A stretch of 64,000 nt of DNA from the NCBI GenBank assembly GCA_963816955.1, contig CAWFME010000003.1:186001-250000 (forward strand), given 5' to 3'. A program made the position numbers and the translations under genes. The notes below the pieces were generated by a model, which saw nothing but the letters and a program-made list of their open reading frames with translations, was not told the origin of the DNA and did not search any database. The DNA comes from DATFQI01 sp963816955 (GTDB taxonomy: Bacteria; Actinomycetota; Thermoleophilia; Solirubrobacterales; Solirubrobacteraceae). Shown piece by piece: positions 42,484 to 50,535 of the stretch (the stretch's first letter is position 1; each line of letters starts with the position of its first letter).

Positions 42484-43554
42484 CCGCGGTCCACGTCATC
42501 GTCCCCGAGGGCATCGACGATCCGGCGCGGCCGAGCGGCGGCAACACGTACGACCGCCGCGTCTGCGACGGGCTCGCCGCGCTCGGCTGGGCGGTGCGCG
42601 AGCACGCCGTGCCCGGCGCGTGGCCCTCGGCCGGTTCGCCGGGGCTCGCCGCGCTCGCGGGCGCCATGGGGGCGATCCCGGACGGCGCCGTGGTGCTGCT
42701 CGACGGCCTGATCGCCTCGGCCGCACCCGAGGCGCTCGTGCCGCACGCGCGCCGGCTGCGGCAGGTCGTGCTCGTGCACATGCCGCTCGGTCATCGCCCG
42801 CCGGACGACGAGGCGGCCGTGGTCCGCGCCCGCGAGCACCTGGTCCTCGCGGGCGCCGCCGCGATCGTCACCACCAGCGAATGGACCCGGCGCCGGCTGG
42901 GGGAGCTGTACGCGCTGCCGGCCGAGCGGGTGCACGTGGCCGAGCCCGGCGTCGACGGTGCCGCGCTGGCGCCGGGGACCGAGGCGGGCGGCGCGCTGCT
43001 GTGCGTCGCGGCCGTGATCCCCGGCAAGGGCCACGACGTCCTGCTCGACGCGCTCGCCGGCGTGGGGGAGCTGCCGTGGCGCTGCACGTGCGTGGGCAGC
43101 CTGGACCGCGACCCGGCGTTCGCCGCCGCCGCGCAGCGCCGGGCGGGCGGCGGCGTGCGCTTCGCCGGGGTCCTCAGCGGAGCCGAGCTCGACCGCGAGT
43201 ACGCGGCAGCAGACCTGCTCGTGCTCGCCTCGCACGGTGAGACCTACGGCATGGTCGTCACCGAGGCCCTATCCCGCGGCCTGCCGGTGCTCGCCACCGA
43301 CGCCGGCGGGGTGGGCGAGGCCCTCGGCCACGGCGAGAACGGCGCCCGCCCGGGGCTGCTCGTCCCGCCCGGCGACCCGGCGGCGCTCGCGCGCGGCGCT
43401 GCGCCGCTGGCTCGAGGACGCCGCCCTCCGCGAGACCTTGCGCCGCGCGGCGCGGGAGCGGCGCGCGACCCTGCGCCCCTGGGCCGCGACCACGGCCGAC
43501 CTCGCCGCCGCCCTCACGGCCGTGGCGGGCCACGCGTTGGCGGTGGCGCCATGA
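42480..43554 (+). pseudogene. GT4-family glycosyltransferase with an apparent frameshift
   Basis: The first about 305 codons (frame from GTG 42480) give a GT-B fold: HVIVPEGIDDPARPSGGNTYDRRV, AEPGVDGAALAPG, VAAVIPGKGHDVLLDAL, then SHGETYGMVVTEALSRGLPVLATDAGGVGEAL with the nucleotide-sugar Glu motif. Near 43395, in a CGCGCGCGGCG run, coherence moves to the next frame: ALRRWLEDAALRETLRRAARERR...LAVAP, stopping at 43554 by an ATGA overlap with the methyltransferase. Read together it is a normal full-length GT4. One extra base is the simplest cause: sequence error, recent mutation, or recoding. Confidence 0.8.
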
Positions 43555-44321
43555 GCGCGGCGGCGGTCCGGGTCAGCCCTGCGTGGCTGGAGCTGCGCGA
43601 GCCGGCGGATGCGGCCGCGCGGTCGGAGGAGCTCGTCACGCGGCTGCGCCGTCACCTCGGGCCCGGGGAGCTCGTGGTCCACGATCTCGGCGGCGGGAGC
43701 GGCTCGATGGGGCGCTGGCTCGCACCGCGGCTGCCCGGGCCGCAGCGCTGGGTGGTCCACGACCGCGACGCGGACCTGCTGGAGCTCGCCCTGGCCGGCG
43801 CGCCCGCGGGGGTCGGCGTGGAGGCGCGCCGCTCGGACGTCACGCGGCTCGAGCCCGCGGACCTCGCCGGTGCGAGCGTCGTCGTGGCCTCGGCGCTGCT
43901 GGACCTGCTGACGGCGGACGAGCTCGCCTCGATGCTGCGTGCCTGCGCCGGGCGCCCGCTGCTGCTCGCGCTGACCGTCGCCGGGCGCGTGGAGCTCGCC
44001 CCGGCGCACCAGCTCGACGCGCGCATCGGCGCCGCCTTCAACGCCCACCAGCGCCGCGACGGCCGGCTCGGCCCGGACGCCGTCGCGGCTGCCGTCGCCC
44101 GCCTCGACGGTGCGGAGGTCCGCCCGAGCCCGTGGCGCCTCGGGCCCCCCGAGGCCTGCCTGACGGCGGAGTGGCTCGAGGGCTGGGTCGCCGCAGCCTG
44201 CGAGCAGGAGCCCGCGCTGGCCGCCGCCGCGTCCGCGTACCGGGACCTCCGCTCGGCGCAGATCGCCGCCGGCGAGCTCTCCGTCGCCGTCGACCACGCC
44301 GACCTCCTGGTGCTGCCGTGA
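43551..44321 (+). CDS. Class I SAM-dependent methyltransferase
   Basis: 256 residues. SAM motif I in VVHDLGGGSGSMGRWLAPRL (about residues 42-60), acidic residue in VVHDRDADLL, and ASALLDLLTADELASML after motif II. The motif IV acidic residues are not obvious, so O- versus C-methylation cannot be told. Starts by an ATGA overlap with the glycosyltransferase and ends by a GTGA overlap with the membrane protein, which ties it to the same pathway. Confidence 0.82.
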   Translation: MSAAAVRVSPAWLELREPADAAARSEELVTRLRRHLGPGELVVHDLGGGSGSMGRWLAPRLPGPQRWVVHDRDADLLELALAGAPAGVGVEARRSDVTRLEPADLAGASVVVASALLDLLTADELASMLRACAGRPLLLALTVAGRVELAPAHQLDARIGAAFNAHQRRDGRLGPDAVAAAVARLDGAEVRPSPWRLGPPEACLTAEWLEGWVAAACEQEPALAAAASAYRDLRSAQIAAGELSVAVDHADLLVLP

Positions 44322-45193
44322 GGCTGCGCGTCGCAGCCGCCGTCGCAACGCTCGCGTTCCTCCTGTGGCAGCTGGGGACGGGGCCGTTCCTCGACGGCCT
44401 GCGCGCCGTCGACGCCGAGGCGCTGCTGGCCGCCTCGGGCCTCGCCGTGGTGACCACGGTCTGCTGCGCGTGGCGCTGGCGAATCGTGGCGCGCGGGCTC
44501 GGGACCGACCTGTCGCTCGCCGCGGCGGTGGCTGCGTACTACCGCTCGCTGTTCTTCAACCTCACGCTGCCCGGCGGCGTGGTGGGCGACGTGCACCGGG
44601 GGCTCGGCCACGGGATGCGCGCCGTCGTGTGGGAGCGCTCGGCCGGGCAGGCGGTGCAGGCGGTCCTGACCGTCGCCGTGCTGCTGGCGCTGCCGTCGCC
44701 GGTGCGGCCGCTGATGCCGTACGCCGCGCTCGCGCTGCTGGCGGCGGCCGCCGGCGTCGCGCTGGTGGCGCACGCCCGGCCCGCCGCGACCCCGTCCCGC
44801 CTCGAGCGCCTGCGCGCCGCCGCGGCGCGCGACCTGCGCGACGGGCTGCTCGCCCGGCGGGCGTGGCCGGCCGTCGCGCTCGCGTCGGCGCTGGTCGTCG
44901 CGGGCCACGCGCTCACGTTCCTGATCGCCGCGCGCGCGGCGGGGGCGACGGCGCCGGCGGATGAGCTGCTGCCACTGGCGCTGCTCGTGCTGCTCGCGGC
45001 GGCGCTGCCCAACGTCGGCGGCTGGGGCCCGCGCGAGGGCGTGACGGCGTGGGCGTTCGCCGCCGCCGGGCTCGGCGCGTCGCTCGGGCTCGCCACCGCC
45101 GTCGCGTACGGCGTGATGGTGCTGTTCGCGAGCCTCCCCGGCGCCGCCGTGCTGCTCGCCGGCACCGTCCACCGGAGGACGGCGCATGCCTGA
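44318..45193 (+). CDS. Lysylphosphatidylglycerol synthetase/AglD-like membrane protein
   Basis: 291 residues, about seven membrane helices, with family motifs RSLFFNLTLPGGVVGDVHRGL and ALPNVGGWGPREGVTAWAF (the conserved P-x-x-x-G-x-x-E block). No soluble transferase domain. Such proteins are thought to move or help translocate lipids or lipid-linked glycans. Its place after a glycosyltransferase and methyltransferase, and before a CDP-alcohol phosphotransferase, suggests export of the operon's product. Overlaps both neighbours. Confidence 0.85.
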   Translation: MRLRVAAAVATLAFLLWQLGTGPFLDGLRAVDAEALLAASGLAVVTTVCCAWRWRIVARGLGTDLSLAAAVAAYYRSLFFNLTLPGGVVGDVHRGLGHGMRAVVWERSAGQAVQAVLTVAVLLALPSPVRPLMPYAALALLAAAAGVALVAHARPAATPSRLERLRAAAARDLRDGLLARRAWPAVALASALVVAGHALTFLIAARAAGATAPADELLPLALLVLLAAALPNVGGWGPREGVTAWAFAAAGLGASLGLATAVAYGVMVLFASLPGAAVLLAGTVHRRTAHA

Positions 45194-45875
45194 GCGCCCC
45201 TACACCCTGCTGAGCTGCAGCGTGTCGCTCGACGGCTACCTGGGCGACCAGACGCCGCGCCTCGCGCTCTCCAACGAGGCCGACTTCGACCGGGTCGACG
45301 AGGTCCGCGCCTCGTGCGACGCGATCATGGTCGGCGCGGTCACCGTGCGCACGGACAACCCGCGGCTGCTCGTGCGCTCGCAGGCCCGCCGCGAGGAGCG
45401 CCGGGTCCGCGGGCTCGCCCCGTCGCCGATGAAGATCACCGTCACCAGCCGCGGCGACCTCGACGCGGACTCGAACTTCTTCACCACGGGCGAGGCCGAG
45501 AAGCTCGTCTACACCTCGCGGGCGCGCGTGGCCGACGCCCGCGCGCGGCTCGCTCCGGTGGCGACCGTGGTCGACGGCGGCCGGCGCGTGCGGATGCGCC
45601 GGATCGGCGAGGACCTCGCGGACCGCGGCGTCGGGCGGCTGATGGTCGAGGGCGGAGGCATCGTCCACACGCAGTTCCTGGCCGACGACCTCGTCGACGA
45701 GCTGCAGCTCGTGGTGGCGCCGTTCTTCATCGGCGACTCGCGCGCGCCGCGCTTCGTCAGCGACGCGCGCTTCCCGTGGAACGCCGGCCGGCGCGCGAAG
45801 CTCGCCGGCGTGCGCCAGATCGGCGACGTGGTGCTGCTGCGCTACGCGCTCTCGCCCCGCTTCGAGGATGAGTAG
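45186..45875 (+). CDS. RibD C-terminal-domain (pyrimidine/dihydrofolate-type) reductase
   Basis: 229 residues, one RibD_C/DHFR-like domain: SCSVSLDGYLGDQ at the start, ASCDAIMVGAVTVRTDNPRL, then GVGRLMVEGGGIVHTQFLADDLVDELQLVVAPFFIGDSRAPRF. The deaminase half of RibD is absent. In riboflavin synthesis this domain reduces a ribosylaminopyrimidine; here it may reduce a related pyrimidine or pteridine. RBS GGAGGACGG overlapping the upstream gene by 8 bp; ends 8 bp inside the next gene. Confidence 0.88.
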   Translation: MPERPYTLLSCSVSLDGYLGDQTPRLALSNEADFDRVDEVRASCDAIMVGAVTVRTDNPRLLVRSQARREERRVRGLAPSPMKITVTSRGDLDADSNFFTTGEAEKLVYTSRARVADARARLAPVATVVDGGRRVRMRRIGEDLADRGVGRLMVEGGGIVHTQFLADDLVDELQLVVAPFFIGDSRAPRFVSDARFPWNAGRRAKLAGVRQIGDVVLLRYALSPRFEDE

Positions 45876-48057
45876 CCAGGCAGCGCCGGCGCCGCGGCGG
45901 ATCGGGCCCGCGAACGCGGTCACGCTCGTCCGCGCCACGCTGGCGGTCGCCGTCGCGGTGCTGGTCGTGGGCGCTCTCGCGCGGAGCATGCCGGTCGCGC
46001 CGCTCGTGGGGCTCGCCGCCGCCGCGCTCGCCCTGGACGCGGTCGACGGCTGGGTGGCGCGGCGCACGGGGACCGCGACCGCGTTCGGCGCCCGCTTCGA
46101 CGGCGAGGTCGACGCGTTCCTGATCGCCGCGCTCAGCGTCTACGCCGCGACGATCTACGGACCATGGGTGCTCGCGATCGGCGCGGCGCGCTACGCGTTC
46201 CTCGCGGGCGAGCTCTCGCGGCCGTGGATGCGGGTGCCGCTGCCCCCGCGCAGGTGGCGCAAGGCGGTGGCGGCGGCGCAGGGGATCGTGCTGACCGTCG
46301 CGGCCGCCGAGGTGCTGCCGCGCGGGCTGACCCAGGCGCTGCTCGCGCTCGCGCTCGCCGCCCTCGCGGTCTCGGTCGGCGAGTGCACGTGGTGGCTGTG
46401 GCGCCGCCGGCAGGCCGCGCCCGCGCGCCGTGCCCCGGCCACGGCGCGGCCGAGGGCGGCGGCGCGGCCACGGCTCGCCGCGGCGCTGACGGGCGTCGCC
46501 CTCCTGCTCCTCTGGGCCGCGCTGGTGGCGCCCAACCATCCGAACCGCCTCACCGCGGGCGCGTTCGCGCGGCTCCCCGTCGAGCTGCTCGTCGTCGCCG
46601 TCGTGGCCGCCCTGCTGCCCGCCCGCCCGCGCCGCGTGCTCGCCGTCGTCGCAGGCGCCGTCCTCAGCGTGGTGGTCGTCGTGAAGCTGCTCGACATCGG
46701 GTTCTTCACGGCGTTCGACCGCCCGTTCGACCCCGTCGACGACTCGAGCTACGCGGGGATCGGCATCGAGACGCTGCGCGAGGCGGTCGGCTCCTCGAGC
46801 GCGGCGCTCATCGTCGCCGGCGTGGGCCTGCTCGTGCTCGCCCTGCTCGCCCTCCCGATCCTGGCGCTGCTGCGCGTGGCGCGGGTCGTGGCGGCCCACC
46901 GCGACCGGGTGCTGCGCGCAGCCGCGGTGCTGGGCGTCGTCTGGCTCGTCCTCCGGCTCGCCGGCGCGCCGGCGGCCTCCTCGAGCGCCGCGGCGCTCGC
47001 CGTCGACGAGGTGCAGGCGGTCCGCGCCGGGCTCGCCGACCGCGCGGAGCTCGCCCGCGAGCTCGCGCACGACCGCTTCGCGGCCGTCCCCGGCGACCGG
47101 CTCCTCACCGGCCTGAGAGGCAAGGACGTGCTGCTCGTGTTCGTCGAGAGCTACGGCAGGGTCGCGGTCCAGGACTCGTCGTTCTCGCCCGGGGTCCGCG
47201 CGACGCTCGACCGCGGCGCCGAGCAGCTGCGCTCCGCCGGCTTCTCCTCGCGCAGCGCCTTCCTCACCTCGCCGACGTTCGGCGGCCTCAGCTGGCTGGC
47301 CCACTCGACGCTGCAGTCGGGCATCGAGGTCGACGGCCAGCGCCGCTACGACCAGCTCGTCGCCCACGACCGCCTCACCCTCACCTCGGCGTTCAAGCGC
47401 GCCGGATGGCGGGCCGTCGGCGTCATGCCGGCCAACCGCCGGGCCTGGCCGGAGGGCTTCAGCTACTACCGCTACGACGCGATCTACGACCGCCGCAACC
47501 TCGGCTACCGCGGCCCGGACTTCGGGCTGCCGCCGATGCCCGACCAGTATTCCCTGCAGGCCCTGCGGCGCCGCGAGCTCGCCGCGCGCGAGCGGTCGCC
47601 GCTGTTCGCGGAGCTCGACCTGATCTCCAGCCACGCGCCGTGGACGCGCATCCCCCGGCTGGTGCCCTGGGAGGACGTCGGCGACGGCTCCGTCTTCGAC
47701 CGGGTGCCGCCGGCCTTCTCGTCGGAGGCCGGGCTGTTCGGCGACTCGGCGCGGGCGCGCGTGGCCTACGGGCGCTCGATCGAGTACTCGCTGAGCGCGC
47801 TGTTCTCCTTCGTGCGGCGCTACGGCGACGACGACCTCGTGCTCGTCGTCCTCGGCGACCACCAGCCGGCGACGGTCGTCACGGGCCAGGGCGCCGGCCA
47901 CGACGTGCCGATCTCGGTGATCGCACACGACCCGAAGGTGCTCGGCCGGATCGGCGGCTGGCGCTGGGAGGACGGCCTGCTGCCCGGCCCGCGCGCGCCC
48001 GTCTGGCCGATGGCCGCGTTCCGCGACCGCTTCCTCACCGCGTTCGGCCCGCGATGA
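45868..48057 (+). CDS. CDP-alcohol phosphotransferase fused to LTA-synthase/sulfatase-like domain
   Basis: 729 residues. The N-terminal domain (about 10-190, several helices) contains the full CDP-OH motif D57-x2-D60-G61-x2-A64-R65-x8-G74-x3-D78-x3-D82. A second membrane region (about 200-385) precedes a periplasmic-side alkaline-phosphatase-superfamily domain: VLLVFVESYGR, SPTFGGLSWLAHSTL (nucleophile Thr), LISSHAPW and VLGDHQPA. The fusion implies building a phospholipid-like headgroup and transferring or cleaving it outside. I know of no characterised protein with this exact order. Confidence 0.87.
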   Translation: MSSQAAPAPRRIGPANAVTLVRATLAVAVAVLVVGALARSMPVAPLVGLAAAALALDAVDGWVARRTGTATAFGARFDGEVDAFLIAALSVYAATIYGPWVLAIGAARYAFLAGELSRPWMRVPLPPRRWRKAVAAAQGIVLTVAAAEVLPRGLTQALLALALAALAVSVGECTWWLWRRRQAAPARRAPATARPRAAARPRLAAALTGVALLLLWAALVAPNHPNRLTAGAFARLPVELLVVAVVAALLPARPRRVLAVVAGAVLSVVVVVKLLDIGFFTAFDRPFDPVDDSSYAGIGIETLREAVGSSSAALIVAGVGLLVLALLALPILALLRVARVVAAHRDRVLRAAAVLGVVWLVLRLAGAPAASSSAAALAVDEVQAVRAGLADRAELARELAHDRFAAVPGDRLLTGLRGKDVLLVFVESYGRVAVQDSSFSPGVRATLDRGAEQLRSAGFSSRSAFLTSPTFGGLSWLAHSTLQSGIEVDGQRRYDQLVAHDRLTLTSAFKRAGWRAVGVMPANRRAWPEGFSYYRYDAIYDRRNLGYRGPDFGLPPMPDQYSLQALRRRELAARERSPLFAELDLISSHAPWTRIPRLVPWEDVGDGSVFDRVPPAFSSEAGLFGDSARARVAYGRSIEYSLSALFSFVRRYGDDDLVLVVLGDHQPATVVTGQGAGHDVPISVIAHDPKVLGRIGGWRWEDGLLPGPRAPVWPMAAFRDRFLTAFGPR

Positions 48058-48854
48058 GGCAGGACGACCGCGCGCCGTTCGAGCGGGCCCTGCGGCGTGC
48101 GCGGGAGGCGGCGTACCCGCCGGGCGAGTTCACCGGCCAGGAGAGCTTCATGACCGCGACCGAGATCCGCGCCCTGGCGGCGCGGGCCGGGATCGGCCCG
48201 GGGGCATCCGTGCTGGACCTGTGCTGCGGCGCCGGCGGGCCGGGACGCCTGGTCGCGCGCGAGCTCGGCTGCGACTACCTGGGCGTGGACGCCAGCGCGA
48301 GCGCCGTCGCGATCGCCCGCGAGCGGGCGGCCGAGGACACGTGCCGCTTCGCGCTCGCGCACGTCCCGCCGCTCCCGGCCGGCCGCTTCGACGTCGTGCT
48401 CCTGCTCGAGACGATGCTCGCCTTCGAGGACAAGGACGCGCTCCTGCGCGCGGTCGCCGCCGCGCTCGCGCCGGGCGGGCGCTTCGCCTTCACGCTCGAG
48501 GAGGGGCCGCCGCTGACGGAGGCCGAGCGGGCGGCGATGCCCGACGCCGACACGGTGTGGCCGACTCCGCTGAACGAGCTGACCGCCTCCCTGGAGCGCG
48601 CCGGGCTCGCCGTCGCCTCGCGCGAGGACCACAGCCGCGCGCACCGCGCGACGGCGCAGGCGCTGCTCGACGCGTTCACCGCCGACGCCGACGCGATCGC
48701 CGCGGAGATCGGCCCCCGTGCGCTCGACGACCTGCTCGCCGCCCACCGGCTCTGGATCCGCTGGTTGGACGACGAGCGCGTGCGCAAGCTTGCACTGGTT
48801 GTCACAACTCAGCGGACCTGCGCGTGGACGTGTTCGGCGCCGCGGAATGGGTAG
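48054..48854 (+). CDS. Class I SAM-dependent methyltransferase
   Basis: 266 residues. Motif I VLDLCCGAGGPGRLVARELGCDYLGVDAS, then FDVVLLLETMLAFEDKDALLRAVAAAL and LAPGGRFAFTLEEGP, a small-molecule methyltransferase of the Methyltransf_11/25 type. The first block PFERALRRAREAAYPPGEFTGQESFMTATEIRAL is family-specific. Ends with LVVTTQRTCAWTCSAPRNG, a Cys-containing tail. Last member of the overlapping operon (ATGA overlap with the fusion gene). Confidence 0.87.
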   Translation: MRQDDRAPFERALRRAREAAYPPGEFTGQESFMTATEIRALAARAGIGPGASVLDLCCGAGGPGRLVARELGCDYLGVDASASAVAIARERAAEDTCRFALAHVPPLPAGRFDVVLLLETMLAFEDKDALLRAVAAALAPGGRFAFTLEEGPPLTEAERAAMPDADTVWPTPLNELTASLERAGLAVASREDHSRAHRATAQALLDAFTADADAIAAEIGPRALDDLLAAHRLWIRWLDDERVRKLALVVTTQRTCAWTCSAPRNG

Positions 48855-48890
48855 CTGAACGTCGACGGACACTCGACCAAGGGAGCGACC

Positions 48891-49163
48891 ATGCCTCAGA
48901 CCAAGGCGGACCGGCAGGAAGCGGCCAAGAAGGCTGCTGCGACGCGCGAGCGCAACCGCACGCGCGAGGAATCGAAGGAGCGCGGCACGAAGGCCGCGGC
49001 GACCCGGCAGGGCAATGCGGCGTCGGCCAACGTCGATCAGGCCAAGCAGTCGGCCCGCTCGGCCGGCGGTGGGCTCAAGTCGGCGGTGAAGTCCGTCGGC
49101 GAGGCCGCCAAGCAGGCCGGCAAGTCGGTCTCCACGCGCTCGAAGGCTCAGAACAAGCGCTGA
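48891..49163 (+). CDS. Small basic Ala/Lys-rich protein
   Basis: 90 residues, strongly basic, without hydrophobic core or Cys: KADRQEAAKKAAATRERNRTREESKERG, then a run resembling histone-H1-like or LEA-like tails with AK repeats (SAVKSVGEAAKQAGKSV). It could bind DNA or act as a disordered protectant. RBS GGGAGCGACC. Two hairpins follow. Function is unknown. Confidence 0.65.
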   Translation: MPQTKADRQEAAKKAAATRERNRTREESKERGTKAAATRQGNAASANVDQAKQSARSAGGGLKSAVKSVGEAAKQAGKSVSTRSKAQNKR

Positions 49164-49180
49164 TCCAGCCGTGCCCGGAG

Positions 49181-49231
49181 CCGCCGCCGGCACTGCCGGC
49201 GGCGGCGGGCGCGACGGGCTAGAGGCCCGTC
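49181..49231 (+). terminator. Tandem hairpins after the small basic gene
   Basis: First hairpin: CCGCCGCCGGC (49181-49191), loop ACT, complement 49195-49205. Second: GACGGGC (49213-49219), loop TAGAG, GCCCGTC 49225-49231. Neither has a T-tract. Together they probably end the basic-protein transcript. The rest of this gap up to 49337 shows nothing recognisable. Confidence 0.6.
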
Positions 49232-49337
49232 CGATCGATCTTGCGGTGGTAGTGCGTGCGGCGATCTACCTGCGCCAGCGCGGCTCGCCGGAGTCCAAGC
49301 TCGTGGGGGCGCCGCACTCCGCGACCGGCATGGAGGG

Positions 49338-50483
49338 CTAGAACACCGCGCGGAGGAGGCCCGCGAAGACCTGCAGCAGCGCGAGCGGGGACGCCGCACG
49401 CGTGGCGGCGGCGCGCGGCCTCACGGCGCGCGGTGGCACCAGCCGCACGACGCGGCCAGACTGCCAGAGGCTCACGTACAGCGCGCCGTCGGGCCCGAGC
49501 GCGGCGCCGAGCGGCTCCTGATGGCCGAAGCCCGTCGCGAAGCGCTGCACGGGCGCCGTCCGGCGCCGGCCCAGGCGCGCGAGCGAGACGCGCACGACGT
49601 CGCCGCCGGTGGGGTTCTCGCGGAAGGTCGAGCCGAAGCGCGTCACGAACGCGCTCGGCCCCCAGCGGCCGAACCGCCGGGCCACGACGACCGCGCCGGG
49701 AGCGGAGTGCGGCGCCAGGCGCGCCAGCGGGGCGACCGCGCCGCGGCACGGCGCGCCGCCCTGGCCCCAGCACTCCGGGAAGCCGTACCAGCGGGCCCGG
49801 CCGCGCGGGGAGACGAGGTTGAGCTCGTCGGGCGGCTCGTGCAGCCCGAGGTCGTCACGGCCGTGCTCGGACACGAGCAGGCGGCGGCCGCCCGGTGCGA
49901 CCGCGAGGCCATAGGGATTGCGCAGCCCGCGCGCCTCCACCCGCAGCCCGCCGCCGCCTGGCCGGAACGAGACGACGGTGCCGGCCAGCGCCGCCGACGA
50001 CGGATCGTGGTCGGACTCGCTGCCGATGCCCAGGTAGAGCCGGCCGCCCGGCCCCGCGACGATCGAGTCGACGCGGTGGCGCCCGACCGGCAGCCCGTCG
50101 ACGACGACGCGCGAGCGCGTGAAGCGGCGCCCGTCGAACCCGGAGTAGGCCACCACGCGGCCGGTGTGCCGGGGCGCGAACGTCGCGTGCGGGACGATGT
50201 GGCTGACGTAGAGCTCGCGCCGGTGCCAGGTGAGCCCGAGCGCGCTGAAGAGCCCGCTCACGACATGGCGCGGCCGCGCCCCGCGGCGCGGTACGAGCCA
50301 GACGCCGTCGGCGTCGGACGCCTGCACGCCCGCGGACGTTGCCCATAGCCGGCCGCGCCCGTCGAAGGCCAGGTTCGACGGGCTCGGGATGCCCTTCGCG
50401 TAGCGCTGAAGCTTGACGCCGTTCGGCACGCGGACGTCGGCCGCCGCGGCCGGGGCGGCCGCGAGCGGCAGGAGCACGAGCAT
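49338..50483 (-). CDS. Secreted soluble glucose/sorbosone-dehydrogenase-like propeller protein
   Basis: 381 residues. The mature part is a PQQ-type GSDH propeller: PSNLAFDGRGRLWATSAG, HRVDSIVAGPGGRLYLGIGSESDHDP, GLRNPYGLAVAPGGRRLLVSEHGRDD, LGAALGPDGALYVSLWQSG. The N-terminus MLVLLPLAAAPAAAA is hydrophobic but lacks the usual basic start; the upstream codons read KAIRRLLA, so the true start may be a non-canonical codon further upstream. Predicted secreted oxidation or sensing of a sugar. The gene precedes nothing obvious; lysA lies 52 bp upstream on the same strand. Confidence 0.75.
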   Translation of the reverse strand: MLVLLPLAAAPAAAADVRVPNGVKLQRYAKGIPSPSNLAFDGRGRLWATSAGVQASDADGVWLVPRRGARPRHVVSGLFSALGLTWHRRELYVSHIVPHATFAPRHTGRVVAYSGFDGRRFTRSRVVVDGLPVGRHRVDSIVAGPGGRLYLGIGSESDHDPSSAALAGTVVSFRPGGGGLRVEARGLRNPYGLAVAPGGRRLLVSEHGRDDLGLHEPPDELNLVSPRGRARWYGFPECWGQGGAPCRGAVAPLARLAPHSAPGAVVVARRFGRWGPSAFVTRFGSTFRENPTGGDVVRVSLARLGRRRTAPVQRFATGFGHQEPLGAALGPDGALYVSLWQSGRVVRLVPPRAVRPRAAATRAASPLALLQVFAGLLRAVF

Positions 50484-50535
50484 GGCGAGCAGGCGGCGGA
50501 TCGCCTTGCATTGTCGCGCAGCCGGCGTCGCGCGC

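Noticed and set aside
49219..49773. Minus-strand frame of 184 codons at 49219-49773
   Set aside because: It overlaps the sugar-dehydrogenase-like gene on the same strand in another frame, is Arg/Ala-rich and ends within a hairpin region.
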